Source: Pyxicephalus adspersus (taxonomy: Eukaryota > Chordata > Amphibia > Anura > Pyxicephalidae). From it: a stretch of DNA of 64,000 nucleotides. Within the stretch, counting starts at the first letter, position 1; every line of letters begins with the position of its first letter. The position numbers were made by a program, and so were the translations under genes. The stretch is taken from positions 45,430,696 through 45,494,695 of the forward strand of contig NC_092869.1 in assembly GCF_032062135.1 (NCBI RefSeq). Reading direction: 5' to 3'. Shown piece after piece: positions 1-11,315 of the stretch. The notes below the pieces were generated by a model. It saw only the letters and a list, made by a program, of their open reading frames with translations. It was not told the origin of the DNA and did not search any database.

Positions 1-59
1 GGAGGGACAAAACCTGTAAGTGTTACATAACTGAAGCAAATAAAAATCTGGTCTCCTGC

Positions 60-125
60 CTCTGGCTTTGCTGTATGGCAGTTATAGATAAATCTCAGGG
101 CTGGATGGGCAGAAATACAAACCTT
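60..125 (+). repeat. Short dispersed repeat, copy 1 of 3
   Basis: CTCTGGCTTTGCTGTATGGC, then AAATCTCAGGGCTGGATGGG, CAGAAATAC. The same layout recurs at 13555-13632 and 60236-60296 (GCAGAGCC..., CTCAAAACTGGATTGACAG). Class unknown. Confidence 0.45.
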
Positions 126-904
126 TTGGCAGTTGAAACAGCTATACATATTTCGACTGTCTATCTAAAAGTTCAGCTTTAAATACAGAATAACAAATTC
201 TCATAGAAGTATAGCAGTCTTTTATGTAATATTTTGTTGCTGGATTAAAGAAGGAACAACGGCTAAGCCATTAGCACAGTGTTTGAACCTGTGGTACGGT
301 AGAGACTGTATTCTTTCTTGGGATTTATTGCAGCCTTTGATCTGACACCACGGCTGCTTTTAAAAGCAGTTTTTAAAAGATGCTTCTGCTTTTCAATAGA
401 ATGCCTTTTTATGTTCTAAGTAGAAGTAATGAATCGCCCACAGAGCCAGGAACGGCTCCAGCCCATGTGCTTCCACTTGTATTATGGTGTTGATGTTAAG
501 ATGATAAAAGTATATCTGGAGGATATAAATCACAAAGCGTAGATACCTGTCTAATACAGAAATTCCATCACTTGGAGCTGGTGTTATACCCGGGGCACAG
601 AAAAGTGTCTTCACCCAACTGTGACCACAAGGCTGTAAGAGCACAATTGTCTACAATTTATTTTTATGATGGAGGATTACCAGGACCCTTCACTGGGGAC
701 ACCTAAATTACATTGGAGGGGGCTTCACTAACTTTTGTTATTATATATTAGTATATAGGGGGAAGGGAGAAAGCAGGCTTTTTGTGGCAATGCTTTGTAA
801 AGGTGTGATTAGTTTTAATAATGTGATCAAACATAAAATAAAGAATCCTACTTAATAACTGAGAACATAAAGAATAAGCTCATATACTTAAAGTATCATG
901 TTGT

Positions 905-955
905 CTCCCGACCTGACGCGTTTCGCCCAAACTGGCTTCCTCAAGGGATAAAAAG
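905..955 (-). ncRNA. Hammerhead-ribozyme-like motif, decayed
   Basis: Read on the minus strand: TTGAGGA (core C3 changed to T), an extra A, GCC, loop, GGGC, GAAA, CGCGTC. The 3' half (stem II strand, GAAA, palindromic ACGCGT, C) is intact. One core base in CTGANGA is lost, so cleavage activity is unlikely. Confidence 0.5.
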
Positions 956-1458
956 ACTGGGGTTACAGTATATGAGTTACAGGATACTCCAAATATGGAT
1001 CAAAAAGACTAAAAGAGTCTTGAAGTATAATGGTGTTTGTTGACTGCGTTTGACCTTGGGTATATCTTCTTCAATAATTGGTGATAATTGTGGGGTTAAT
1101 CATAAGTCACACTGGTGAGTACAGCAGGAGAATATGGTTTGATTATACAGGTCAGCTTGTAATGTGGAGCATTCAAACTCCCAGGTAAGGTAACTATATT
1201 TTTATTATAGTATTTTATCACTCCTCATGATCCTTACTGGCCCTGCTCTGCACATAGGAGCTTTGTCTTTCCAGTAATCTCAACACAATCTCTAGTATTC
1301 TTTGCCTAGCAAACCCTAAACCCAGAAATGAGGACACACCAGCCGTGAGGACACTGCCATTCTTTTATGGCTATTTATAGGGAATCTATCAAGATGTGGA
1401 CAAATATCTGTTTAAATGTACTAGGTTCTTTGCACTCTTTGTTTCTTTTTTGCCATTT

Positions 1459-1636
1459 ATTATTATTATTATTACACAATACCTATATAGCGCTGTACAA
1501 AGTCCATAATCACGTCACTAGCTGTCCCTCAAAGGAGCTCACAATCTCCTACCATAGTCAAATGTCATTTTTACAATCTAAGGTCAATTTTGGGGGGAAG
1601 CCAATTAACCCAACTGCATGTTTTTGGAAATATTTA
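1459..1636 (-). repeat. tRNA-derived SINE, truncated
   Basis: Minus-strand copy of the SINE seen complete at 8816-9148. It has the TTATTATTA tail, the TATATAGCGCTG and GGAGCTCACAATCT blocks, and the stretch before the tRNA head. The tRNA-like head is missing. Confidence 0.65.
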
Positions 1637-1784
1637 GTATTGTGTATGGATTTTCCCTTTCCAGAATTGTGACGCTACAGAGCCACAGCCATTTAAAAAA
1701 TCTACTGTCTGATGGCTACTATGCTGCTATTCCATTGTTATTTTGTGAGACCCCCTAAGTGCAAGTTGTATTATACTTCACTGT

Positions 1785-2106
1785 AAGGTCTGTGAAAATG
1801 TGGAATCGGCTCCCTCAGGAAGTAATTTCGACAAGTTCTATAGATTGCTTTAAGAAAAAGCGGCATGATTTTTCGAAGCACAGAATATAACTGAGTATTA
1901 AAGCTTTAAAGTAAAGATAACAGAGACTGCTGACCCAGGGAACATCTGATTGCCTCATGGAATCAGGAAGGAATTTTTTTCCTGAGTTGGAGCAATTGTA
2001 CCTAGGGTTTTTTTTTTTGCCTTTATCTGGATCAACTATGTCTATAGGGTTTTATTTCTGGGATATGTTTATTACCCTAGTGGGTAAACTTGATGGACTT
2101 ATGGAA
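1785..2106 (+). repeat. LINE 3' end fragment
   Basis: Translates piecewise to the end of a LINE reverse transcriptase (fragments like ENVESAPSG and FYRLL*EKAA), followed by a 3' tail. A second copy with the same block order lies at 41085-41452, including GATTGCCTCATGGAATCAGG. Stops and indels show it is dead. Confidence 0.6.
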
Positions 2107-2965
2107 GGAGAGTGATCGCTCACTATCTGATAGGACTAGTTGAACAAAATTCCAATCACTTTGGCATAGAAATCTGTTCCCATGGATGTATTTCAGCTTT
2201 CGGGTTCTTTTACACAAAGCTTACCTCCATTCAGTGCACATAAAAGTCAGATCTTTCTATACTAGAATACAATTTGCCACTTGTTTGACCAGCACTGATC
2301 TGGTATCAGCCAAGGTCTGAAGCAATTTCTGCACATGAATCGGCACAGTAAGAACCAACGTCATTTAATGTGTTTTACCACCATGGCGCCTTGGTTGACT
2401 TTTACACTCCTTTGCTCGGCAGTGAGGTTCAAGCTGCTTCATTGTTTACAAATTTCTACCTGACAAAAAATGGCGCTGACAAAAGAAAACCCCAGACTCC
2501 CAATGTGGGGCTTATTGGCAGCATTTCTCATTGTGCTTTGACAACGCCTGACCTTTCAGAGAAAACAAAGTGTTTGTTTCATCCAAATAGATTTTGCATC
2601 TAATAGGCCTCTGTGTCATTATTAGCACTAGGAATTGATTAGCAGAGCTCAGCAATTAGCGCAGAAACAAAGCTGGTGCTGGCTTTAAATAGAAACAAAG
2701 GTTTAATGGAAACCCTGGGTAGACGCGCTCCCTATGCTTCCTATATGTTGCTCTATAATTTGAGCTCAGGAGCCGTGACACGCGTGCAGTGTGCACGTTG
2801 GCCTGTTAAGTTGTGTACCTTGTGAACATCGCTGCAGCTGCCAAGTAGGAATCCTAAATGGTTTGTGTGGGGCAGAAAATATCGTTATCGGAGTTTAGAG
2901 TAATATTCGCTGAGCAAGGAGCTTCTCAGGAATCCTCATATACTCTTTTATACTCCAGTGTAGAG

Positions 2966-3376
2966 TAGGGCTGGGTCTACATGGACGTTTTTTAAAAATG
3001 CATGTAAACGATCCTATTGCGTATATATACGTTTTTATGCAGTTTTATTAGCGTTTTAAAGCTTGCCTTTAAAATGCTGGAAAACACCTATGCCGCGTTT
3101 TCTTCGCATTTTTAACTATTTTGCATATTAGGAGGCCAAAAATGCGGGAAATGCGTCCCGTGAAATCAGTGAAAGCGTTTACCCTCATTTTTCAACGTTA
3201 ACCCAACGTTTTAATTTTTAAACGTTGCAAGGAACGTTTAAGATAAATGTCTTAAACGTGCCTCAAGGAAACGTTCTGGTGTAGATTATCCCATTGTAAT
3301 GCATGGGTATTTCAAACAAGGGCTTTTAAAGCCTTAGGTTAAATGCTGGGGAAACAGTACGTGTAGACTAAGCCTA
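2966..3376. mobile_element. Nonautonomous DNA element with terminal inverted repeats (MITE-like)
   Basis: The left end TAGGGCTGGGTCTACATGG is mirrored at the right end by GTGTAGACTAAGCCTA, allowing one indel. The 411 bp between contain no protein but many poly-T and ACGTTT-type blocks. The superfamily is not clear. A TA is present at both ends. Confidence 0.5.
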
Positions 3377-3867
3377 ACAGCTTTAAACTCAGAATGAACA
3401 GGGAGCATCTAACCCAAGAAAAGAGATCTGCACTGCTGATTTTGTGTCTTCGGCCAGTTTGTGTTCCAGTCATAGGCTGCAAGTACCAAGCTGTATCTCC
3501 TCCTTTCATCACCAGTGCTTTTGTTCTAATAAATCTTTGCTGTTTTGTGACCTAGGAGTTTTCCTACTCTCCCTGTTTGTTACATTGTAATATTGCTTGC
3601 ATCTTTTTAGATTATTCTGCTCCTTATCATTCCAGGGTATTGGCTGGCATCTAATCGCGTAACTTGACATTTATAAACCAAAGACAGAAAAGAGCTATGG
3701 TTTCTTTGCAGCAGTTCAAAATTATATTGTGAGCAACGTTGATAAAGAATAACAATTCGTATATGTGTACAATACATCATAGAGGTCTATCCCATTAAAT
3801 GTTCCATGAGATATAGGACCAATAAACTAAATATAGTAAACCCTAATCAGAAAATACAAATAACATC

Positions 3868-3910
3868 TCAATCCCGACGCGTTTTGCCAATAGGCTTCCT
3901 TAAGGAATGT
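3868..3910 (-). ncRNA. Hammerhead-ribozyme-like motif, decayed
   Basis: On the minus strand: TTAAGGA, A, GCC, loop TATT, GGC, then AAAACGCGTC. Stem II pairs (GCC/GGC) and five stem I pairs are possible (ATTCC with GGGAT). Core bases CTG and G12 are changed. It is close in sequence to the 905-955 copy. Confidence 0.45.
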
Positions 3911-4554
3911 ATAGAGAACGTTTAACAGAATAAACAACAAAATATAGTAACAAAGTTCAACATTAGACCTTATGACCCAGTTGTGGGGGAGAGCCACGGA
4001 CCACCGATTTGCGACTGCTGTCCTTGATGGTGAAACCTGAAACACAAATATATTAAAATTAAGCCTCATTGTTTAAATGCCAAAGAAACCTCACTTCTTT
4101 TCTCCCTTTTTTATGCCGTGAACTCGGGGCTTCGGCAATTAGTAGTATGTTTGAGGAAAGTCATATGCTCTTTCTGGTTTTCCGTATTACCCTTTATATT
4201 AAGTAGAAAATATTATGAAAGGTCGCCTTTAAGGGACTACTGGGAGAGAAAAAATATAAGGGAACACATGACTTGTTCTTCATATCAGGAAATATTAGAT
4301 CCACCCGGAAGCAGTATGAAAAACATGCTCAATAAGACTGCGTGACTTGATTTTGAACTCAGAGTAGAGGGAACGTGTGGCATAAGAAATAGTTGCCCTG
4401 TAATTGCTGCCAGCCTTCAGAAAATACCATCTGCTTTGCATTGGCATCTCTCAATACTTATTAGTAAATTGGATTGCAGATTGACCTTCCTGATCTGTTG
4501 ATTGTTCCTAAATACTTATTTACATTTGTTTTAATATTATTTTTGTTTTTTTAG

Positions 4555-4657
4555 TGCAAATCTGTCAAAAGCAGCATGGGGTTCCCTGGAGAAGAGCGGT
4601 GCCCAGCTGTTTATCCGCTCCTATGAGCTGGGAGTCCTCTTCCTGCCATCTGCCTTT
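4555..4657 (+). CDS. TDP1: TDP1 internal coding exon carrying the second HKN-motif Asn
   Basis: Tyrosyl-DNA phosphodiesterase 1 is a nuclear phospholipase-D-superfamily enzyme. It hydrolyses 3'-phosphotyrosyl bonds left by stalled topoisomerase I. After one base that completes a codon, the exon reads [18 protein letters not shown] then [16 protein letters not shown], which matches the vertebrate TDP1 C-terminal region almost residue for residue. The Asn at 4559-4561, in the (S)AN-LSKAAW motif, corresponds to human N516 of the second HKN catalytic motif. The acceptor is a poly-T tract plus AG at 4553-4554 and the donor is GTAAGT at 4658. The exon enters with one codon base and leaves in phase 0, and it joins cleanly to 10048. 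No stop or frameshift is present. TDP1 identity is very secure from sequence and synteny. Confidence 0.96.
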
Positions 4658-4904
4658 GTAAGTTTACTTGTAACAATTTTTTGAAGCCTAAATTGGCATT
4701 CTATAGACAATATTAAGTACATTGATCACCTGTATGATAAAATGTTTTCTGGTAATGATTTCCAAGGTCATTGGTCAGTCAAAACAAAACTACCCTTGTC
4801 AATGCTTCATGTGCTGTTCTTCTTGAAAACTTGGCACCATATTCAGGCATCATCAGGGTCAGCATCTACTTTCTTGACTGAGATGCCTGCTCAGAGATGA
4901 CACA

Positions 4905-5250
4905 ATTATGGGTGGCATAGTGGCTTGGAGATTAGCAGTCTGACCTTTGCAGCCCTGGGTCCCAGGTTCAAATCCCCCCCAGGACACTATCTGCGTGAAG
5001 TTTGCAGGTTCTCCCTGTGTTTGCGTTGGTTTTCTCCGGGTACTCTGTTTTCCTCCCACATTCCAAAAACATGCAGTTAGGTTTATTGGCTTCCCCCCAA
5101 AACTGACCTTAGACTATATTAAAGACATTTGACTATGGTAGGGACATTAGATTGTGAGCTCCTTTTGAAGGACAGTCAGTGACATGGCTATGGACTTTGT
5201 ACACCGCTGCATAATATGTTGGCGCAATATAAATACTGTATGATAATATG
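4905..5250 (+). repeat. tRNA-derived SINE
   Basis: The head GGTGGCATAGTGGC and the B-box-like GGTTCAAATCCC resemble an RNA polymerase III tRNA promoter. A body shared with the other copies follows (CTGCGTGAAGTTTGCAGG, AACATGCAGTTAGG), then the tail TAATATGTTGGCGC-AATATAAATACTGT. Confidence 0.75.
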
Positions 5251-6875
5251 TAGATTCTGGTGTTGTCTTGCACATCTTGCCCATGTTCTTAAATGTCTGC
5301 AGTCTTATCAGTACAGAGACTGAGCAAATGCTTCCTCCTTCATACAGCAGACTGATAACATCATCAGCCCAGGCAAAGTCACTGACTGGAGCTCAAGGGT
5401 GGCTTTAATGTTAAAAGGTGAAGCTTTTATTTCCATAAAATAGATTGTTTCACCCTGCAGCCTCTTATAGCCACTTTCCATCTACATAAATTAATTCCAG
5501 TGCTGGGTGCACAATTGAACCAGCTTACTGGTGGTGACAAAAGTGAACCATGGCTGCCCAGTGTGTAGCAGGGTGACATAACACAGGCTGACAATTGGAA
5601 AGCAGGCACAAAGCTTTGTCACCCTATACCAGGAAGTTTGTTATCTCCATCATTATGTATTTCTGTATTTCTGATATAACCTGGCATTCTCAGTAGTGTT
5701 TATAGATGATATTACAATACTTTCAGGATTACAATTCCATCCTACGAGGTCACAGAGAGTTAAAAGTTTCCAGGTATCATTAAGTACCATTAAGTATAAC
5801 TGTGTTAGGAATTCCAGCCTCGTTATATGTATCCGGATTGCTGGTACTTACAGAAATATTACACTCGTCTTCTGCACACAGGAGCAGTTGCAGGCTCCCG
5901 CTAGGTAAATGACAGCGTGTTTACCTTAATACTGCATTAAGCTGCATTTCCTGGTACTGCTGTATAATATTCTGCTCTCTCTCTAGGTCCCCCTCCTCGG
6001 TAATGGGGTTTTCAATGGTTTCCAAACCACGAGGGTACAATTTCCCAGGACAGTCAACCTGGTTATCTTAATCTGGAAATAAAAGATGCTTTGCATGATT
6101 CCAGGTCGCTCTGGCAGCAGGAGGATGGAATAAATACATGAGAGCAGCCACAGGTTATGCTGACCCTGCATGGAACAACCACAGTGGTGACAGCAGAAAT
6201 CCAGACTGATATTTATGCATTTTAGTTCAGTTACGTATTCAAAAACTGAGAGAATATGTAAAAGGGATCTAAAATCTATATATATATTAGCTTATAGCTG
6301 TGCCCCTTGAGGGATCATTAGAAAGGAAAGAGAGATGATGGGAGATTTTTGTGCCTTCTTACTAGGAGCTGGCCAGGCAGCATTGCATTGCATGGTACTG
6401 CCAGTCCAACATGTTGTGGGCATTGGGAACTAGGAAGGTGGGTTAGGTGCTTTAGGTTAAGGTTATTATTTTTTTTTTTTTAAGTCCACTAAGGGCTGGT
6501 CAAGCCTTGCAGGGAGATCTCAGATCACCTAGAGTATATATAGTGACTCAATTTTCTTTTATGCTCATTGGAATATTATTCCCTGCATATCCCATCCCCA
6601 TCACATAACAACACTGAATAAAGAAGAGTTTTCACTTTACATTCAGTGCTGGCATCCTCAGTGTACACCAGGAAATCTCATCTCAAACAGTAGGAACGTG
6701 TTAGCTCTTTCTAAGTCTGAATACCTGAACACCTCCTAAGGAAAAAAAACAATAGATTCCTCTGTTCTCCAATATGCTGCTTTGACATCATATATATCTC
6801 CTTTTCTTGCATTATGACTAATCTACTGCTAGGATTCACAGTTTAGCTTTTTGTGAGTGTCACTTTACTCTGTAG

Positions 6876-7151
6876 CAGTGTTCCCTGGCCTTTTTAAAAT
6901 GGGGGGGGGGGGGGGGAATTTGAAATATGGTTTAGGTTCTTGGAGACCCCCGGCTATAATTACTATATCCACGAGTCTAAAGACATTAGTTTGGTGATGA
7001 GTAAAAAAAATGCCTCTTACATTGCTGGCCAATGGAAGCAATACCGCTTACAGATAAATAGTAACACTCAAACTGACCTGAGAGACACGAACTTCTTATT
7101 GCTCCAGGAACCCCTAGCAACCTCTGGTGGAACCCCGGTTTAGAAGCACTG
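6876..7151. mobile_element. hAT-like MITE
   Basis: Starts CAGTGTTCCCTGG and ends GGTTTAGAAGCACTG, giving inverted CAGTG/CACTG ends. The interior matches the elements at 18437-18663 and, inverted, at 36821-37083 and 52330-52592 (shared ATTGCTGGCCA and GAGGAATTCTTCCCACTGAC-type blocks). A run of 16 G lies at 6901-6916. Confidence 0.6.
6901..6916 (+). repeat. Poly-G run (16 G)
   Basis: Uninterrupted G homopolymer inside the hAT-like MITE. It is prone to length error in sequencing and could form G-quadruplexes between strands. Confidence 0.9.
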
Positions 7152-7299
7152 CACATAGGGCAACTCATAGAACCAAATGTCTGTGGACACCTGACTTATA
7201 AACATCCCTTTCCAAAAACCAGGCCATTAATATAGAGCCCCCAACTCACTATGGACATTTTTATATAGTTGCCTCTTTAGTGGCTATACCATTCTCCAT

Positions 7300-7870
7300 A
7301 AAATTATGAAGGTTGTCTGTGGGAATTTGTGCCCAGTAGTACCAATGTTGGATGAGAAGACCTACCTCACCATTCCAATTCACCCCCAAAGAGGTCAGGG
7401 CTATGTACAGGACACTCACGTTCCTCCACACCAAGCTGGTCACACCATGTATTTATGGAGCTGGCTTGTGAACAGGATCACAGTCCTGTTCCAATACCAT
7501 GGCTCTTTAATATGAAGTTGTCCCTTACAACAACCTCTGCCTTTCTGGGAAGACTTTCCACAAAATCTTAGAGGGTGTCTATAGGTATGTGTGTCTATTG
7601 GTGAGGGCAGGTACTGATGCTGGATGATAAGACCTGGCTTGCCATTCCAATTCACCCTAAAGGTAGGGTTGAGGCTCTGCGCAGGAAACTCCAGTTCCTT
7701 CACACCAAGCTGTGCACACCATGTCTTTATGGAACTGGCTTTGTACTCCAGGGCACAGTCCCATTCCAAAACCATGGGCCTAATATGGAGTTGCCCCCTA
7801 CAACAACCTCTGCTGTTTTCGGGAGGACCTTCCTAGAGATTTGGTTTGGGTCTGTAGAAATTTGTGGAAA
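7300..7870. repeat. Unclassified interspersed repeat, two adjacent copies
   Basis: Two units share the same order of blocks: GAATTTGTG, then GATGTTGGATGAGAAGACCT or its variant, CCATTCCAATTCACCC, TTCCTCCACACCAAGCTG, and ACACCATGT-TTTATGGA. A third, more diverged copy with TCAGGTACTGATT and CAAACCATGTCT lies at 8440-8660. I recognise it as common in frog and fish genomes but cannot name its class. Confidence 0.55.
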
Positions 7871-7875
7871 AACAA

Positions 7876-8150
7876 AGCATTATGGCTAGGTTAACGTCAC
7901 CATAGCCAATTAACCGTAAAAGCATTTTTATCTATTTTGTTTGTTCTGTATACAACATATTTTGAATACATTTGAATAATCAATATATGTTAATATAATG
8001 TTCAACTTATGATTTACATAGGCTGTAAAGCCTCCACTGTATACCCCTGAGGAAGCCTAACCAGGCGAAACGCGTCTGTAGAGGTGCCACACAGACATTA
8101 TATGCTTTTACCATTAAAGGGTGACGTTAACCTAGCCATAACGCTTAGTT
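7876..8150. mobile_element. Inverted-arm unit around a hammerhead motif (Penelope-like relic?)
   Basis: The arm at 7876-7925 is the reverse complement of 8101-8150. They share the 20-mer TTATGGCTAGGTTAACGTCA, with about 25 of 26 bases matching, then a second matched block ending in GTAAAAGCAT. The hammerhead-like motif at 8044-8080 sits between the arms. Inverted terminal repeats with a ribozyme would fit a remnant of Penelope-like element ends. No reverse transcriptase is present. Confidence 0.5.
8044..8080 (+). ncRNA. Hammerhead-ribozyme-like motif, intact core
   Basis: CTGAGGA (8047-8053), extra A, GCCT, loop AACC, AGGC, GAAA, CGCGTC (8071-8076). All core bases are present and stem II has four perfect pairs. 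Stem I next to the core is poor (CCC faces TGT), with a possible distal CCTC/GAGG pairing, so activity is uncertain. Confidence 0.6.
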
Positions 8151-8815
8151 GTAAATTCTGTTTAGTAAATACTGGTCAAGGACTCCCTGATGAAGTAATC
8201 AAGGAATGACCACCCACTCTATATACTCTAACAGTTGTATATGTTTATTATTGTTTTTGTGTCTACATCTGTTGATTGCACTGTACTAATATACAACAAA
8301 ATTGCCAATATAAACCTGTAGTCTTTTGCTCCTTTTTCTGTATTATACCTCACTTTCTTAGTGAGTGAAGCGTGGCATTATCTTATATTTTATCTGAGAG
8401 AATTGTCTATCAATTGTCTCTTTCACTTTCTCCTTACTGTAGAAATTTGTTGCCATTTGTTAAGTCAGGTACTGATTACCTGGATCATGATCAACTTTAC
8501 AATATATCCCAAATGTGTTTGGTAGGGTTGTGGTCGGGTTCTGTGCAGAAGCTTTCTATTGCACACTAAACTAGTCAAACCATGTCTAAGTCGATATTGT
8601 TTTGTATAGGGGTACAGCCATGCTTAAAAATGCATCTTTGCTCTAAAAAGGCAAAACAGAGGTTTTCTTTAATCATACTTTTTATATTTTGGTAGGCCAG
8701 ATGGAAAAATGTTCCAATTTTTACCATTTCCAAATGGTATAAATCTCCAGCAAAACAAAATTGTTTTTGGAAAGATAGTTTTAATGACTTTGGAAGAACA
8801 CAGAGTGGAAGAACA

Positions 8816-9148
8816 CACATGGTGGCTCAGTGGTTAGCACTCCCGCCCTTTGCAGCGCTGGGTCCCAGGTTCGAATCTCAGCCAGGACACTATCTGCATG
8901 GAGTTTGCAGGTTCTCTCCGTGTTTGCATTGGTCTCTTCCAGACACTCTAGTTTTCTCTGACATCTCAAAGAAAAAAAACATGCAGTTAGGTTATTTGTC
9001 TCCCCCACCCCAAAAAAAAAATGGACTTAGACTGTATTAAAGGCATTGTGAGCTCCTTTGAGGGACAGCTAGTGACATGACTATGGACTTTGTACATCGC
9101 TGCATAATATGGTGGCACTATATAAAAATACTGTATATTAATAATTTT
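8816..9148 (+). repeat. tRNA-derived SINE, full length
   Basis: The best preserved copy. It has an A-box-like TGGCTCAGTGGTTAGCAC near 8823 and a B-box GGTTCGAATC at 8868-8877. The body follows, and the tail TGTACATCGCTGCATAATATG plus an ACTATATAAA-like end is shared with the LINE 3' ends elsewhere in the window. Confidence 0.8.
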
Positions 9149-10047
9149 GCAAAATGTTGGATCCTGTATTACATGCTAGGAAGTCATTTGTGTCCTCCAA
9201 TGCCCAGTGACCAGAGGGAGACAAACACAGAAGATCGGCAATCACAGCATTGCTCTCTCTGCTCGATCCTCTGAATATCCAATATTTATGTTTACTCGGT
9301 TGCAGCGGTGATTGGAACAGTCTCTAAGAAGCCTAAACAACATGTCATCTCTGGATAATAAATCTGGATATTTCCTCCTCACTACTGAGAATTCTTCTGG
9401 TTTGAATGTTTAATTAAAGCCGGTTTTATGCTGAGACATCTGTTATGTGGCAGGAACGAGTCCTTAATGAGTTTCCTCCCAGACTTCAGAATAAATAATA
9501 CTTACAGGTTCATTAAATGAGGCAGGCTGCAGCCCAATGACAAGGGGTATAAATAAAGAGCAGCCAATCAGAGTTCAGGTTGTGGACAGATCTTAGAACA
9601 TTGGTTTCTGATTGGTTACTGTGCTTTCTTCTTTTTATTTAAGCTGAACTCCTGATAGACACAGATGAATGCAGCTCCGTATAAATTAACACATTGTTAA
9701 ATGTATTTTCCAAAATGCTACAATTGTTGGAGGAGACAGCAGAAAGACAGAGGGAAGTGCCAATTAATGGTCTGGAACAAATATATAGATAGGGAAAGTT
9801 TGATAAAGGCCAGAATTCCTTCTGCCCAATGCAGTCTTGTTCCAGACTTTAAGTTATGAAGTAGAAAATTCAATATGATGACCAAGATGACCTCTGTCTT
9901 CTGTGTAGAATAACTGCCAGGATTAATTATCCAGTTTCCTCTGAATCCAAGCTGTAATGGACCGGCCCCCAGCCAGTGAATGGACAGCAATCATCTAATA
10001 TCATGTGTAATAAAGATGTTTCTGAAACACGCTGTCTTTCCCTACAG

Positions 10048-10162
10048 GGCTTCGATAATGGAACATTCCAGGTTAAGGTCAATGTCTATGCCAAAACCGA
10101 AGACTCAAAAGCAACATTCCCTGTGCCTTATGACCTTCCTCCGGAACACTATGCAGGAAAAG
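10048..10162 (+). CDS. TDP1: TDP1 penultimate coding exon
   Basis: Encodes 38 codons plus one base: GFDNGTFQVKVNVYAK, TEDSK, then ATFPVPYDLPPEHYAGK. The block ATFPVPYDLPPE is a hallmark of the vertebrate TDP1 C-terminal domain. The preceding 20 residues differ clearly from the human sequence (LDSFKVKQKFFAGSQ), so this is a variable surface stretch between two conserved blocks. The acceptor is CCTACAG at 10041-10047 and the donor is GTAGGT at 10163. The exon starts in phase 0, following the phase-0 end of the 4555-4657 exon. Its last base pairs with AC of the next exon to make an Asp codon. Confidence 0.95.
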
Positions 10163-10767
10163 GTAGGTAGCAGTATTAATAGTCAAGCCATAAAATGTTG
10201 TTTTTGGTTTTATATTTTTAGTGCCATTTTAACAGGCCTGTTCCGTCTCCTATCCAACAGAACAGATTTAAAGTCAGCAATGTCCAACTCTGCCATAGGA
10301 TTGTACTCATATTATTCCCAAAAAATAATAAGCCTTGGCACAAACAAGTCTTCCTTTCGAATTGGGGTCTTGCAGACCTCTCTGGCTGGTGGCACGCAAT
10401 AGATTTTGTAATAGCCACAGCATTATGAAAGCCCATTATGCCACGCACCAATTTTCAGGGTCTGGAGGAAATTGGCTGCATTCTCATTATTTTCCAGCTT
10501 TGTGTTCCTCTGTCACACAATTTCACATTTACTCCAGATAGATGAAGATTAGATTACCATCATTTTCTGCTAACCAGAAAAGAAAAAAAGACGAGAGCTG
10601 CATTGTCAGATTTGTCGGGTTCTGAGAGGTTTTTTTTTTTTTATTCAATATATGTGAAAAGTATTTTCTAAAGTTATTTTGTGAGCACTAAACGGTCTGT
10701 CTAGTGGTTGTTTTCCATATTAATAGCATACAATCTAGTATACTAGTTCTCTCTTCACTATGATTGT

Positions 10768-11315
10768 ATCTTCTCCTTTCGTCTCCTCTTCCCTCCTCGT
10801 TTCTCCTCTCTTCTTCTCCTCCCCCTCCTTACTCCTTTATCATTTCCTCTTCTCTGTACTTTCATGTCCTCCTCCTTATTCTCATCCTTTTGACTTTGTT
10901 GCCTCACCCTTCCTCTCCTCTCTTCGCCCTTCCTCTTGTCTCTTCCCTCCTCTCCTCAACCCTCCTCTCTTTTCTATCTTCTCCCTTACTCTTGTCTCTT
11001 CCTTTTTTTCTCATCTTCTCCCTTCTTTATCATTTCCCCTCCTCTTTACTTTCATCTTCTCTTCCTTTTTCACATCCCTTTCACTGTGTTTGCCTCACCC
11101 TTCCTCTCCTCTCTCCTCTATTCTCATCCCTTTCACTTTGTTTGCTTCACCCGTTTCTCTTCTCTCCATCCTTCCTCTTGTATCTTCCTCTTTTCTGCCA
11201 TCTCTTCCCTCCTTCATTACTTGCCCTCCTCTTTCATCACTTCCACATTTTCCTCTTTACTCTCCTCACTATTTCTTTCTTCTCCTATCCCTTTATCCCC
11301 TCACCCCCTCCTACA
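10768..11315 (+). repeat. Polypyrimidine tract (CT-rich)
   Basis: About 550 bp almost entirely C and T on the + strand, in the last TDP1 intron. Long open frames rich in Ser, Leu, Phe and Pro exist only because the composition excludes stop codons. It may form triplex (H-) DNA. Confidence 0.9.

Larger units (their letters stand above)
1..4554 (+). other. TDP1: TDP1 intron (3' part of an internal intron)
   Basis: Sequence upstream of the first TDP1 exon seen. It ends in a T-rich tract and AG directly before 4555. The preceding TDP1 exon, which should encode the second catalytic His-x-Lys, was looked for and not found, so it probably lies before this window. The stretch holds a LINE 3' fragment (about 1785-2106), a truncated SINE (1459-1636), a TIR element (2966-3376) and two hammerhead-like motifs (905-955 and 3868-3910). 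The remainder shows nothing coding. Confidence 0.75.
4658..10047 (+). other. TDP1: TDP1 intron
   Basis: Intron of about 5.4 kb between two matching exon ends (donor GTAAGT, acceptor CCTACAG). It contains two full tRNA-SINEs, a hAT-like MITE with a 16-base G run, three copies of an unclassified repeat (7300-7870 and 8440-8660), and a hammerhead-like motif between inverted arms (7876-8150). The remainder (5260-6870 and 9150-10047) shows no gene. Confidence 0.85.

Noticed and set aside
4800..4870. CTGATGATGCC on the minus strand near 4855 as a hammerhead
   Set aside because: The 5' core half fits, but GAAAC is missing and replaced by CAAGTTTTC; too weak to call.
8820..8895. A genuine tRNA gene
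   Set aside because: It has A- and B-box-like sequence, but the acceptor and anticodon stems do not close, and it continues into the SINE body shared by five other copies.
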